Shown: positions 26,224-35,271 of the stretch, piece after piece | Numbering within the stretch: position 1 is the stretch's first letter | Layout: every line of letters begins with the position of its first letter | Origin: Dyadobacter sp. CY312 | Lineage (GTDB): Bacteria; Bacteroidota; Bacteroidia; Cytophagales; Spirosomataceae | Direction of reading: 5' to 3' | NCBI RefSeq assembly: GCF_021390535.1 | Contig: NZ_JAJUXG010000001.1 | Coordinates: forward strand, 434,001-498,000 | DNA: 64,000 nt | Translations under genes and position numbers: made by a program | The notes under the pieces: model-generated | Told to the model about the DNA's origin: nothing | Databases searched by the model: none | What the model saw: the letters and a program-made list of their open reading frames with translations, nothing else

Positions 26224-26844
26224 ATGAAGAAGAATCCAGCCGACAGAATACTCATGCTACTGAAAATGAAAGGTGAGGCTACTTCGCTGCTCATTGCGAC
26301 AGAACTGGCTATTACCAAGGAAGGAGCGCGCAAACACCTGCTGACCCTCGCTGCTGACGGCTTGGTACAAACGACCATAAAAAGCGAAGGGGTAGGACGC
26401 CCTTCCACGTATTATTGCTTAACAGAAAAAGGGTTATCCGGATTTCCCGATACCCATGCAGAGGTCACAGTGGATCTATTAAAATCAGTAAGAAAACTGT
26501 TAGGTGAAAATGCCCTGGAACTGTTGATCGGGGACCGGGAAAAACAAACATATGAGCGCTATGAAGCATTACTGAAAAAAACGGATTCGCTTGAAGAGAG
26601 ACTGGACGTCCTTGTCGACATACGCAGCCGTGAGGGTTATATGGCAGAATGGAAGAAAGAAGGCGAAGAGTATTTCCTGATTGAAAACCACTGTCCGATT
26701 TGCGCTGCTGCTACGGAGTGCCAGGGTTTCTGCCGTGCGGAGCTTAAAAACTTTAAGGCTCTCATTGGTCAGGATCATCATGTAGAACGGGTGAGTCATA
26801 TTGTGTCTGGTGCCCAACGTTGCATGTATCGTATCACCAACTAA
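26224..26844 (+). CDS. SufR-like iron-sulfur transcriptional regulator
   Basis: A 206-residue regulator. The N-terminal winged helix ('DRILMLLKMKGEATSLLIATELAITKEGARKHLLTLAADGLV') is of the DeoR/ArsR-like SufR type, ending in 'GVGRPSTYYCLTEKG'. The C-terminal domain has C157, C160, C166, C170 and C200, and the phrase 'HHVERVSHIVSGAQRCMYRI', which resembles the SufR Fe-S end. C157 and C170 keep the SufR spacing C-x12-C and C200 matches the last cysteine. The expected middle cysteine (near 184) is Asp, while C160 and C166 are extra. It is divergent from the sod operon and probably binds the operator between them. Confidence 0.85.
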   Translation: MKKNPADRILMLLKMKGEATSLLIATELAITKEGARKHLLTLAADGLVQTTIKSEGVGRPSTYYCLTEKGLSGFPDTHAEVTVDLLKSVRKLLGENALELLIGDREKQTYERYEALLKKTDSLEERLDVLVDIRSREGYMAEWKKEGEEYFLIENHCPICAAATECQGFCRAELKNFKALIGQDHHVERVSHIVSGAQRCMYRITN

Positions 26845-27860
26845 CTGAATTCCAACGTATGTAGCACCTCCGTTTGATTAAACTCGTGTTAACATATAAT
26901 CCAATCCAAAAACTGGAGAATTTGGAGCCCGTGACCACCACAGTTTGGAAATTACGGTCACATCGTTCCGGTCAGAATTGACCAGCTTAAATAATTGGTT
27001 GATAGCGATGCTACTTCAGACGGATAAGCATCCATTAATGGTCAATCTGCCACGGAATCAGATGGTCAAGCTGTCCGAATTCTCCATCGAAAGGAGCAAC
27101 TAAGTAGCTGTCCAGATATTAGGGTAGGGAGTATTACATTTGACCTTTTTTATAGGTCGGTTACCTCTTATTGAAAACCCGATAGGATCTTACCGATTTC
27201 ATCTAATCCTTGCAAACCTGTACTTCTTCTAATTAATACGCCAAGTTATTGTTGTATAAAGTAAAATTTATTACACAGAAGTAATTGTACAAATGGCAAA
27301 TGTTGTATCATAATTCCGGAATTGCAACACAATACACTTAAAATCCCATAGCAAAAGCCCGTTACCTTTGTGCCAATCAGCGGCCGGTAGTAGATCATTA
27401 TGGTTTGCATAGATCTTATTCCGATCATTAGGATAATGACATTGCGCTTACCTACAGCGGTTATTAAAATACACCTCACACTATACACACTTTTGCTTCG
27501 CTCTCTGTTTCCAGATAGGTAGCAGAGATATCCATATTTTCTATAAAAAGCTGTTGAGTGACTGTCTATGTTGCATGCATTGAGGGTAACGTATCAACAC
27601 AAAATTTCGCTGCTGGTGGAGGTAGTATTGAAAGACAACCACTAATGCGAAGCGGACTTCGCCTTTTAGAAGGTATTTTGTTAGGCCAAAATCATCCAGT
27701 CCGACGGTATAGGTACGCTGAGCATATTTTCCCGACTGAAGAACAGTTGCTTTTAATTCTTGGATTTAACTTAACAAACTAAACGCTCCATATTCGGAGG
27801 CATATCGGCAAAAGCCATTGGTTCTACGCTGCTTTCAGCGGGTAGATATAAAAGTGAATT
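26845..27860. other. Intergenic region with a MITE-like element
   Basis: About 1 kb without a gene I can support. It contains one complete inverted-repeat element (26914-27087). The two short frames at 27246-27488 (minus) and 27558-27782 (plus) show no family features. No RNA gene was recognised. Confidence 0.55.
26914..27087 (+). mobile_element. Small inverted-repeat element (MITE-like), copy C
   Basis: 174 bp, the best-preserved copy: TGGAGAATTTGGAGC at the left and GCTGTCCGAATTCTCCA at the right. GGTCA/TGACC sub-motifs recur near both ends (TGACCACCA, GGTCACATCG, TTGACCAG, ATGGTCAATC, ATGGTCAAGC). No coding capacity for a transposase. No clear target-site duplication. Confidence 0.75.
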
Positions 27861-29228
27861 ATGAAGTATAGATTTATGCATCTACTAGTATTTAATAGAC
27901 TTTCTTTTTTTTTCGTATTCTTTTTATCAAATCAAAATTTAACTCATGCGCAGTACTTCAATACGCCAGGAGCCAAAATAAGGGACTTTGAAGGGGTCTT
28001 CAGAATTGACTCAATCCCTATTACAGTAAGTGGCCTCCCGTTAAAAATAGATTCCTCTTTTGGTCTGGCAAAGGTCTGCCTGAATATTGATCATTTAAGA
28101 ACCTCTGATTTAAAGATCGAACTGCTGAGTCCTGATGGTACTTCGATCTGGCTTACAAACAGAAATGGATCAGAATCCGGACAGAATTATATGAATACTT
28201 GCTTTAGGAGCAATGGGTTCAACGGCTATGTTCATACCGGTAAAGCACCCTTTGCAGGGGAATTTATTCCGGATGGTCGCATATCTTTTCTGAACAATGG
28301 CCAGAATCCTAATGGTAAATGGTATCTGCTTGTTCAGGACCTGGCTGCCGGGGAAAAAGGTGTTCTCAATTATTTTAATCTTGAATTTTCAGCCAGTCCC
28401 AATCCTAACTCGGGCCTAGGTGGTTGTTCTTTTGAAACACCTGCGCTTTGCAGGCTGGCAGAAACGGGCAGTGCTTTGTTACCAGACCTAGTAACCCTAC
28501 CTTTTTTTACAGAAAGCCAAATCAAGGAGTATCCACAGGATGACCCCAATTATCCTGGTCATCTGAAGCTGGCCATATCGATTGCAAATTTAGGAGACGG
28601 CCCCATGGAGGTTTTTGGGTTACACGAATGGCGGTGCGCAGACACTATAGTGGACAGTACTACCATTTGTCCGGATGGCAAAAAGGCTAGGCAAATCCTG
28701 TATCAGCGCATTTACTCACTGTCTGAGAACAAGAAACTGACTTTCACTGATGTGGCAACAAACTCAAACTACTATGACGATAAACCCGGACATAACCATT
28801 ACCATGTTGATGACTGGGTGGAATTTCGTCTGGTAAAGCTTAAAAAAAGAAGAAAAGGTAAAGTAAAACGCGGGCCGGTTGTTTCCCAATCTTCGAAAAT
28901 AAGCTATTGCTTGTTTGACTCGGGCATCTGCAATGAAAACGATAACGTTTGCCGGTTTGAGAACATCAACTATGGAGCGGGCAGTCTGGCAAATTATGGT
29001 CTTGGGGGATACAGTTCCTGTCAGTCCAACAAACAAGGGATATCCGTGGGGGCGTATGATACATACGGCATGATGTACGAGGGACAGTTTTTGACTATAC
29101 CAAAAGGAACCAGAAACGGTGACTATCTGGTCGAGGTGGAGCTGGATCCATTGAACAAGGTGGCTGAAAAAAACAAGGCTAATAATCTTTTAAGCTTTCC
29201 GGTAACCTTACGTAAGCAAATGCCATAG
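27861..29228 (+). CDS. Secreted P-domain / lysyl oxidase fusion
   Basis: A 455-residue exported protein (signal peptide ~1-31). Residues ~45-178 read as a proprotein-convertase P-domain ('KVCLNIDHLRTSDLKIELLSPDGTSIWL', 'NPNGKWYLLVQDLAAGEKGVLNYFNLEF'). Residues ~205-447 match the lysyl oxidase family: 'LLPDLVTLPFF', 'LKLAISIANLGDGPMEVFG', the copper triad H311-x-H313-x-H315, 'SSKISYCLFD' and 'QGISVGAYDTYGMMYEGQFLTI'. K346 and Y402 align with the lysine and tyrosine that form the LTQ cofactor in animal LOX. It may oxidise lysine amines of extracellular proteins. There is no T9SS tail. Confidence 0.85.
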   Translation: MKYRFMHLLVFNRLSFFFVFFLSNQNLTHAQYFNTPGAKIRDFEGVFRIDSIPITVSGLPLKIDSSFGLAKVCLNIDHLRTSDLKIELLSPDGTSIWLTNRNGSESGQNYMNTCFRSNGFNGYVHTGKAPFAGEFIPDGRISFLNNGQNPNGKWYLLVQDLAAGEKGVLNYFNLEFSASPNPNSGLGGCSFETPALCRLAETGSALLPDLVTLPFFTESQIKEYPQDDPNYPGHLKLAISIANLGDGPMEVFGLHEWRCADTIVDSTTICPDGKKARQILYQRIYSLSENKKLTFTDVATNSNYYDDKPGHNHYHVDDWVEFRLVKLKKRRKGKVKRGPVVSQSSKISYCLFDSGICNENDNVCRFENINYGAGSLANYGLGGYSSCQSNKQGISVGAYDTYGMMYEGQFLTIPKGTRNGDYLVEVELDPLNKVAEKNKANNLLSFPVTLRKQMP

Positions 29229-29359
29229 CCAGTGCTACTGGCTCTCAATTCTTGAAGAAGTTTCAATGTACCATCAATGACAAAAGAACACTGACCACAC
29301 TATTTAAAACAAATATCAATCTGAAAAACATTCAATTATTACAGTTTCCATTTTATTTT

Positions 29360-31357
29360 ATGAATCAAAAAACGTTTACATTTCTTCTATTGACCGGATT
29401 ACTTGCTGCGATATCCATCTCATTCAAAAGTGCTGCTCAGACTTGTACGATCACTGTGTCGACCGATAATGTCACTGTCAATACCACTGGTGCTGCGGAT
29501 ATCATATGTATCACCGCGAGTGTTATCAATACCACTTTTAATAACCTGGGTGCAGGCGATGTGATAAATGTAGCATCGGGTGTAACCTGGACAATGCCAT
29601 CGGATCTTAATTATAACAGCCTAGTGACGTATAATATTGAGGTAGGAGCAACGGTGAATACAAATACAGCAGGTTCCAATGGCAATCTTGTTATTAACAA
29701 CTCGGGTACTCTGAATTTTACAAACAACTTTGGAGTTACTTTTGTCGCCAACGGGAATAGTACGCTCGAAATTAATAATAAGGCAGGAGGCATTCTAAAT
29801 CATCTTACCGGAACCGGTTTTAAATTTGGAGCACGCTCAGACTTTACGAATGAGGGTACGATGAATTTTAATAACCTAGAGGTGGCCGAAGCTTCCAATC
29901 CTACCAATAGTGCGACGGGTGTGCTTAACATAAAAAGGAATTTCGATCTGCACTCACTTGGCTGGCTAAATGCAGGCAAGGTGAGTACCACTTGTGAAAC
30001 AACTGGGATTCCAGGTGCTGACTCACAGCCATGCAGTTTTATGATCGGCGACAAGGGGGCGTTTTCGGCAGTGTTTGCAGACGGATCCTGTACCAGTATT
30101 AATGGTCCCGTAATTATTAATTGCCCGACAAATATCAGTGGCTACTTTGAGAATGACAATGGTGATTTTACGATCAATAAGCTTGTGAGCGGACTGGGCG
30201 GAACGATTGTTGTCAAGAACGGGATAAGCTCAACGAGTGGCGACGGTGGCATAAATAATGCAACACTGGAATTTTATGATGTAAACACGAGAATGGGTGT
30301 TGGCCCGACTGGTGCTGCCGTAGCACATGGCCTCGATCAGAATTCGGGAAATCCTTCGGATGCTTTTGCCGTTCCGAGCATTCAGCCCGGAAACTCATGT
30401 GAACTGGCCAGTATCGGTGACAGAGTATGGAAGGATAATGGTCCGGGAACGAACCTTAACAATGGTATTCAGGATGATGGCGAAGCGGGTGTTGCGGGCG
30501 TGACTGTAGAGTTGCTGGATGGAAATGGCAATTCAATAGATCGTGATCCGATTACGTCAGGTATGCAACAGACAGTAATAATTACCGATCAGGACGGCAA
30601 TTATCTGTTTAATGACCTTACTCCGGGACCTTATAAAATAAAGTTCAGCAACCTTCCTTCTGGATTTGTGTTGTCTCTATCTAAATCAGGTTCGGATGAT
30701 GCAAAAAACAGCGATGGTGAGCCACTATTGAATGGCGCAAGCACAACACACGTTTACACCCTCACAGCGGGACAGACGAACCTATCTGCTGATTTGGGTA
30801 TCGTTGATGGTATGGCCCTTCCTGTTACACTCATTCATTTCAAAGTTCTGTTCGAAAACAGCAGCGTTCAACTTACCTGGAGTACTTCACAAGAAAGCAA
30901 TTCCCGGGACTTTGAAGTAGAGCGCAGCGCTGATGCTCGTTCCTGGAATCAGATCGGTGTTGTACCTGCGTCTGGCAATAAAAACGGCTTAACAAACTAC
31001 AACCTGACAGACGTATCTCCCAGTGCAGACATTAATTACTACCGTCTAAAAATGGTTGACCTTGACGGTAAATTTGCATACAGCTCGATTAGAAACATTC
31101 ATGTAAAAGAGGGACAAAAAGCTGTGTCGTATGTATTCCCAAATCCTACATCGGACAAACTATTCATTGCTAGCGATTATGCTTCGGGGATAAAAAGTGT
31201 ACTTATCTATTATTCCAACGGCAAACTTGCTCTTAATGCTGGCGAGGTAGTTGGCAATGAAATCAACATCAATGCACTTCCAGCTGGAAAATACCTGGTC
31301 AGGTTGATTTATAAGGACAAAACAATGAAGGTGAGCCAGATATTGGTAACCCGTTAA
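29360..31357 (+). CDS. Secreted T9SS protein with SdrD_B-like domain
   Basis: A 665-residue surface or secreted protein. After a signal peptide ('FLLLTGLLAAISISFKSAAQ') comes a long Asn/Thr-rich region, probably beta-helical (~25-350). It is followed by an SdrD_B-like domain ('SIGDRVWKDNGPGTNLNNGIQDDGE...'), a fibronectin-like stretch ('VQLTWSTSQESNSRDFEVERS') and a C-terminal T9SS type A sorting domain ('VFPNPTSDKLFIAS' ... 'GKYLVRLIYKD'). The frame extends to a TTG at 29252, but the signal peptide starts at ATG 29360. The specific role is not known; it resembles adhesins. Confidence 0.85.
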   Translation: MNQKTFTFLLLTGLLAAISISFKSAAQTCTITVSTDNVTVNTTGAADIICITASVINTTFNNLGAGDVINVASGVTWTMPSDLNYNSLVTYNIEVGATVNTNTAGSNGNLVINNSGTLNFTNNFGVTFVANGNSTLEINNKAGGILNHLTGTGFKFGARSDFTNEGTMNFNNLEVAEASNPTNSATGVLNIKRNFDLHSLGWLNAGKVSTTCETTGIPGADSQPCSFMIGDKGAFSAVFADGSCTSINGPVIINCPTNISGYFENDNGDFTINKLVSGLGGTIVVKNGISSTSGDGGINNATLEFYDVNTRMGVGPTGAAVAHGLDQNSGNPSDAFAVPSIQPGNSCELASIGDRVWKDNGPGTNLNNGIQDDGEAGVAGVTVELLDGNGNSIDRDPITSGMQQTVIITDQDGNYLFNDLTPGPYKIKFSNLPSGFVLSLSKSGSDDAKNSDGEPLLNGASTTHVYTLTAGQTNLSADLGIVDGMALPVTLIHFKVLFENSSVQLTWSTSQESNSRDFEVERSADARSWNQIGVVPASGNKNGLTNYNLTDVSPSADINYYRLKMVDLDGKFAYSSIRNIHVKEGQKAVSYVFPNPTSDKLFIASDYASGIKSVLIYYSNGKLALNAGEVVGNEININALPAGKYLVRLIYKDKTMKVSQILVTR

Positions 31358-31494
31358 AATACTAATACCAACGTATACAGACCGGAGCGATGAAGATGAA
31401 ATTCTGCTCCGGTCCGAATGCGGATAGTTCTGACTGAAATATAGGCCCTTTTAAACGGTTCCTTAACCCCGAACCAAATTTAATTCTTAACGTT

Positions 31495-32166
31495 ATGCAT
31501 ATTGTCATTATCGGCAAGGCCGCCTTAGAGCGGAGGGGTCTCGCCAAAATCATCAGTGAAAAAATAGAAAATGCACAAGTTACTGACGTGATTGAGCTTG
31601 TGCACGATCGGTCCGGACAACCATTGGCGGTGGATATGGTCATTCTATGTCTTTCCCAGCTGGATTCCGTCTCTGAAAATCTCTTACGTCTGCGGTCCGT
31701 CTCTAAGCGATATTCTAAATCACGTATACTTGTTTTGGAAAATGTTTCCGGCAGAAATCCGTTCAGAAATCTGCGTAACTACGCGAACAGTGGATTTGAC
31801 GGCTATGTAACCTCGATGGATCCTTTGGAAGAATTTGAAACCAGTATAAACAAAGTTCTGTCCGGGAGTAAATATATCTGCCCCGATGGCCTGGAGCAGT
31901 TGTTAGGTCTCGCGCTCGCAACCGACAGAGAGACGATCGCGTTGACAGAGAATGAATTGGATGTAGCCGGGAGGCTCCTGGAAGGGTGTTCCGTTAGTAA
32001 GATCGCCAGAGAGACCAACCGGAAAGCTTCCACGATCAGTACAATAAAAAAGAATATACTCCGGAAAACCAATACGCAGAATGTGATCATGCTGGGAGAA
32101 GTGCTTAACTTAGAGCCAGCACGTAACCTTGCCAAAAGGAAAAAAGCTCTGGTGACGCAGAGATGA
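31495..32166 (+). CDS. LuxR/NarL-type regulator with degenerate receiver
   Basis: A 223-residue protein. The C-terminal ~65 residues are a LuxR-type helix-turn-helix ('LTENELDVAGRLLEGCSVSKIARETNRKASTISTIKKNILRKT'). The N-terminal half has the length and strand order of a receiver, but where the phospho-acceptor aspartate should be it reads 'VILCLSQ', so it is probably not phosphorylated in the usual way (pseudo-receiver). It sits between two secreted T9SS proteins and may control them. No partner kinase is adjacent. Confidence 0.8.
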   Translation: MHIVIIGKAALERRGLAKIISEKIENAQVTDVIELVHDRSGQPLAVDMVILCLSQLDSVSENLLRLRSVSKRYSKSRILVLENVSGRNPFRNLRNYANSGFDGYVTSMDPLEEFETSINKVLSGSKYICPDGLEQLLGLALATDRETIALTENELDVAGRLLEGCSVSKIARETNRKASTISTIKKNILRKTNTQNVIMLGEVLNLEPARNLAKRKKALVTQR

Positions 32167-32346
32167 TACAATCAGAAGGAAGAGACATTCAACGGTCGGG
32201 TAGAGAAGACATTAACACTGGTTTCGAATTCTCACGGCTTCCTGCTGACCCTTACTAAACCCAATGCACCTGCTTTTATTAAAGCACAATAGATTCTATT
32301 GAAATAGTTCACTTTAATCGTTTTTGCCTAATTTAAAAACTACTAC

Positions 32347-34998
32347 ATGAAAATGAAGCTGTACCACAACCTTATCGCCATCCTGTCACTACTGGCTGTC
32401 CAGAATGCGGATGCCCAAACGGGCTTTTTCTCACCCGCCAATGCCAATGCGCGGACTGTCCGAACCGATGTCAAAAAAATCGCACGGCTTTCACATTATC
32501 ATTTAAAAACAAGCGAACTGAGAAGTTATCTTCTAAGTGCCCCGTTGGAATTTAAAAGTAAGTCAGCTCAGGGCCTTGTGCTTGAAATCCCACTGCCCAA
32601 CGGTACATCGGAGATTTTTGCCCTTTTTGAATCACCCATTCTTGCGCCGGAAGTTGCTGCCAAACATCCCGAAATAAAGACCTATGCTGGCAAAGGAACT
32701 ACGCACAAGGAGTACTCGGTCCGCATTAATCTCACCTCTACTGGGTTTAACGCAATTATCCTTGGCGTTGAAAATGATGCGGTGTACTTCGAAAAGACCA
32801 ACACTGATCATGGCGATAATACATACAGAAGCTACTTTTCGCGCGATGCGATCAGTCCGAAAAGCGATTCTGCGAAAACATCCGGTAACCGCTGTGGGAC
32901 AATTGATGGCGAAAGTCACGCTGCCCCATCAAAAACAGACGGAAAGAACAAAAGGGGCACGGCGGTAGCAGAAACGGGCACAACGTTAAGAACCTTCCGG
33001 TTGGCGATGGCAGCGGATGCCGAGTTTACGGCGAACAAAGGAGGAACAGCAGCATTGGCCTATAACGCACTGACCAACTATGTCAACAACATGAACGCCG
33101 TATACAGAAAAGAGTTAAGTGTATCGTTTGTACTGGTTAGCGACCAAACGCTCGTTTACACCGATCCACTTACTGACCCATACACCAACTCCGATCAGAT
33201 CTTAATGCTCGACGAGAATCGGGCCAATCTTGACCTTAAATTTGGCACCAACGGTTATGACATCGGCCACGTGCTGGGATATGAGGGAAGCTCAGGTGGT
33301 GGTGTTGCTGCCCGCGGGTCTGTTTGCGACCCCTCGTCGAAAGGTCGGGGGACTTCGGGAGTTGGTGACGGATCTTATGCCGATGTGTTTGACCAGCAAC
33401 TGATCCAGCATGAGATCGGGCATCAGTTCGATATGAGCCATAGTTATAACAGTAATGTGCCTGTCTGCACCACCCGGGCTTACGATACCTCCGTGGAACC
33501 CGGATCAGGTACAACCATTATGAGTTACGGGTATACCTGTAATAACGATGACGCAGGAACTGGGCTGGTTGGTAATGATGATTATGAAGCCGGTTATACG
33601 CCAATTCTGAATTTTCATGCTGTCAGCTATGACCAGGCCAATGCTTTCATTGAAACAATTTCCTGCTACACATCCACAGCGACGGGTAATACGGTTCCGG
33701 TCATCAACGCCATGCAATCCAGCTGGACAATCCCGAAATCCACTCCTTTCGTACTTAATGGGGCAGCAACAGATGCCGACGCATCAGATGTACTGAGCTA
33801 CTCGTGGGAAGGGACAAATATCAGCGACGAAACGGACAAAGCCGCACTTACAGACGCTACGCTATCTGATCGTTCACGACCTCCATTTTTCAGGACTTAC
33901 GCGCCAGTATCCACTACCGCCAGTAGCCAGCCGGGGACCCGGTATTACCCGAGGTTGACTTCGATTCTGGACGGATCAAACTATGCCGTCGGTGATAAAT
34001 TACCTTCGGTCGGTGTGATCACAACGCACAAACTTACCGTTCGGGATAATGACAGTGGTGTGAGTTCCGCGGCAGTAACGGTCAATGTCAATGGCAGTTC
34101 GGGGCCGTTTTTGATCACAAATGATATACCGGGCAGTTTGCTTGGGCCAATTGGCAGCTACCCGCTCGGAGGGACGATGAATGTCAACTGGAGTGTCAAC
34201 GGCACGGCTGGCGCACCGGTTAATTGCACATTGGTCGACATTTTCCTTTCAACCGATGGCGGGTTGAGCTTTCCAACAACGCTGGCGACGGCTATATCCA
34301 ACAATGGAACAGCTGTGGTCACTTTACCGCTGATCAATACGAACAAGGCAAGGATCAAAATCGCACCCAGTGCCAGCACTACCCTGGGTAATACGCCAAA
34401 CATTTTCTTTGATATCTCCAACGCTGATTTCACCATTGGCTCACCGATGCCAGTAACATTAATATCGTTTAACGCAAAAATAGTTGCTGAGAACATGGCG
34501 ATGCTTACCTGGGAAACATCGTCGGAAACCAACAATAAGGGATTTGAAATAGAGATGAGCCTGGATTCGAGAAAGTTTATACAAGTAGGAGTTGTGGACG
34601 GTTCAGGTAATTCAAAAAGTGAGCGCAGGTATCAATACACCATTTCTGATCTGTCGACGGGCACCTATTATTTCCGTTTAAAGCAAATTGATTATGACGG
34701 TAAATTTGAGTACTCGAGAATCCGATCAATAAAATTGGAGAATCCGAAGGATATTCTGGCCGTATACCCGAACCCGACAGTCGGAACATTAAGATTGCAG
34801 GCTCTGCCGACTATAAACAACGAAGCATTCAGTATAGAAATTATTGATGGGTCAGGGCGCTCTGTTATATCCCTTCCATCGGGTAAGAATTATGCAAAGG
34901 ATTACGAGCTAGATACAGCAAGCTTATCGCCCGGATTATATATCATGACGGTACGAGGGACTGGTTTTGCTAAAAGTGTGAAATTCGTGAAACAATAA
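32347..34998 (+). CDS. Secreted zinc metalloprotease (M12-like) with T9SS tail
   Basis: An 883-residue exported protease. Signal peptide to ~23, a propeptide-like region (~30-210), then a metzincin domain with zinc motif HEIGHQFDMSH (H355, E356, H359, H365) and Met-turn 'TIMSYGYTC'. Next come a PKD/Ig-like stretch (~455-580, 'TPFVLNGAATDADASDVLSYSWEG'), a fibronectin-like stretch (~710-790) and a T9SS type A sorting domain ('VYPNPTVGTLRLQAL' ... 'SPGLYIMTVRG'). This architecture is common for secreted reprolysin-like proteases of Bacteroidota. It is likely extracellular or cell-surface. Substrate is unknown. Confidence 0.92.
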   Translation: MKMKLYHNLIAILSLLAVQNADAQTGFFSPANANARTVRTDVKKIARLSHYHLKTSELRSYLLSAPLEFKSKSAQGLVLEIPLPNGTSEIFALFESPILAPEVAAKHPEIKTYAGKGTTHKEYSVRINLTSTGFNAIILGVENDAVYFEKTNTDHGDNTYRSYFSRDAISPKSDSAKTSGNRCGTIDGESHAAPSKTDGKNKRGTAVAETGTTLRTFRLAMAADAEFTANKGGTAALAYNALTNYVNNMNAVYRKELSVSFVLVSDQTLVYTDPLTDPYTNSDQILMLDENRANLDLKFGTNGYDIGHVLGYEGSSGGGVAARGSVCDPSSKGRGTSGVGDGSYADVFDQQLIQHEIGHQFDMSHSYNSNVPVCTTRAYDTSVEPGSGTTIMSYGYTCNNDDAGTGLVGNDDYEAGYTPILNFHAVSYDQANAFIETISCYTSTATGNTVPVINAMQSSWTIPKSTPFVLNGAATDADASDVLSYSWEGTNISDETDKAALTDATLSDRSRPPFFRTYAPVSTTASSQPGTRYYPRLTSILDGSNYAVGDKLPSVGVITTHKLTVRDNDSGVSSAAVTVNVNGSSGPFLITNDIPGSLLGPIGSYPLGGTMNVNWSVNGTAGAPVNCTLVDIFLSTDGGLSFPTTLATAISNNGTAVVTLPLINTNKARIKIAPSASTTLGNTPNIFFDISNADFTIGSPMPVTLISFNAKIVAENMAMLTWETSSETNNKGFEIEMSLDSRKFIQVGVVDGSGNSKSERRYQYTISDLSTGTYYFRLKQIDYDGKFEYSRIRSIKLENPKDILAVYPNPTVGTLRLQALPTINNEAFSIEIIDGSGRSVISLPSGKNYAKDYELDTASLSPGLYIMTVRGTGFAKSVKFVKQ

Positions 34999-35112
34999 AT
35001 AGTTACCCATGTAATCCGGTCTTTCACAGTAGCAGTTGAATGCAAGAAAGCAAGGCCCTAATTAAACAAAGGGAATGGTGTCTATTGAATAGACGGATTG
35101 TGTTCTAACATG

Positions 35113-35145
35113 ACGGCCCTCACTATTTTGAGGGCCGTTTTTATT
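35113..35145 (+). terminator. Terminator after the metalloprotease gene
   Basis: ACGGCCCTCA pairs with TGAGGGCCGT across a short loop, followed by TTTT. Confidence 0.85.
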
Positions 35146-35271
35146 TATATACTTTGCGTCCAAAGGCATCAATACCTAAGGGAACCGAACTTGTCGTGTG
35201 GAATCATATGAGGCCTCGAGGTATGGACACTCAGCTGTCCAGAACAGAATTATTATTTTAACTGAATGTAA

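Noticed and set aside
27246..27782. Two short frames upstream of the lysyl oxidase gene
   Set aside because: Composition and lack of motifs suggest chance frames.
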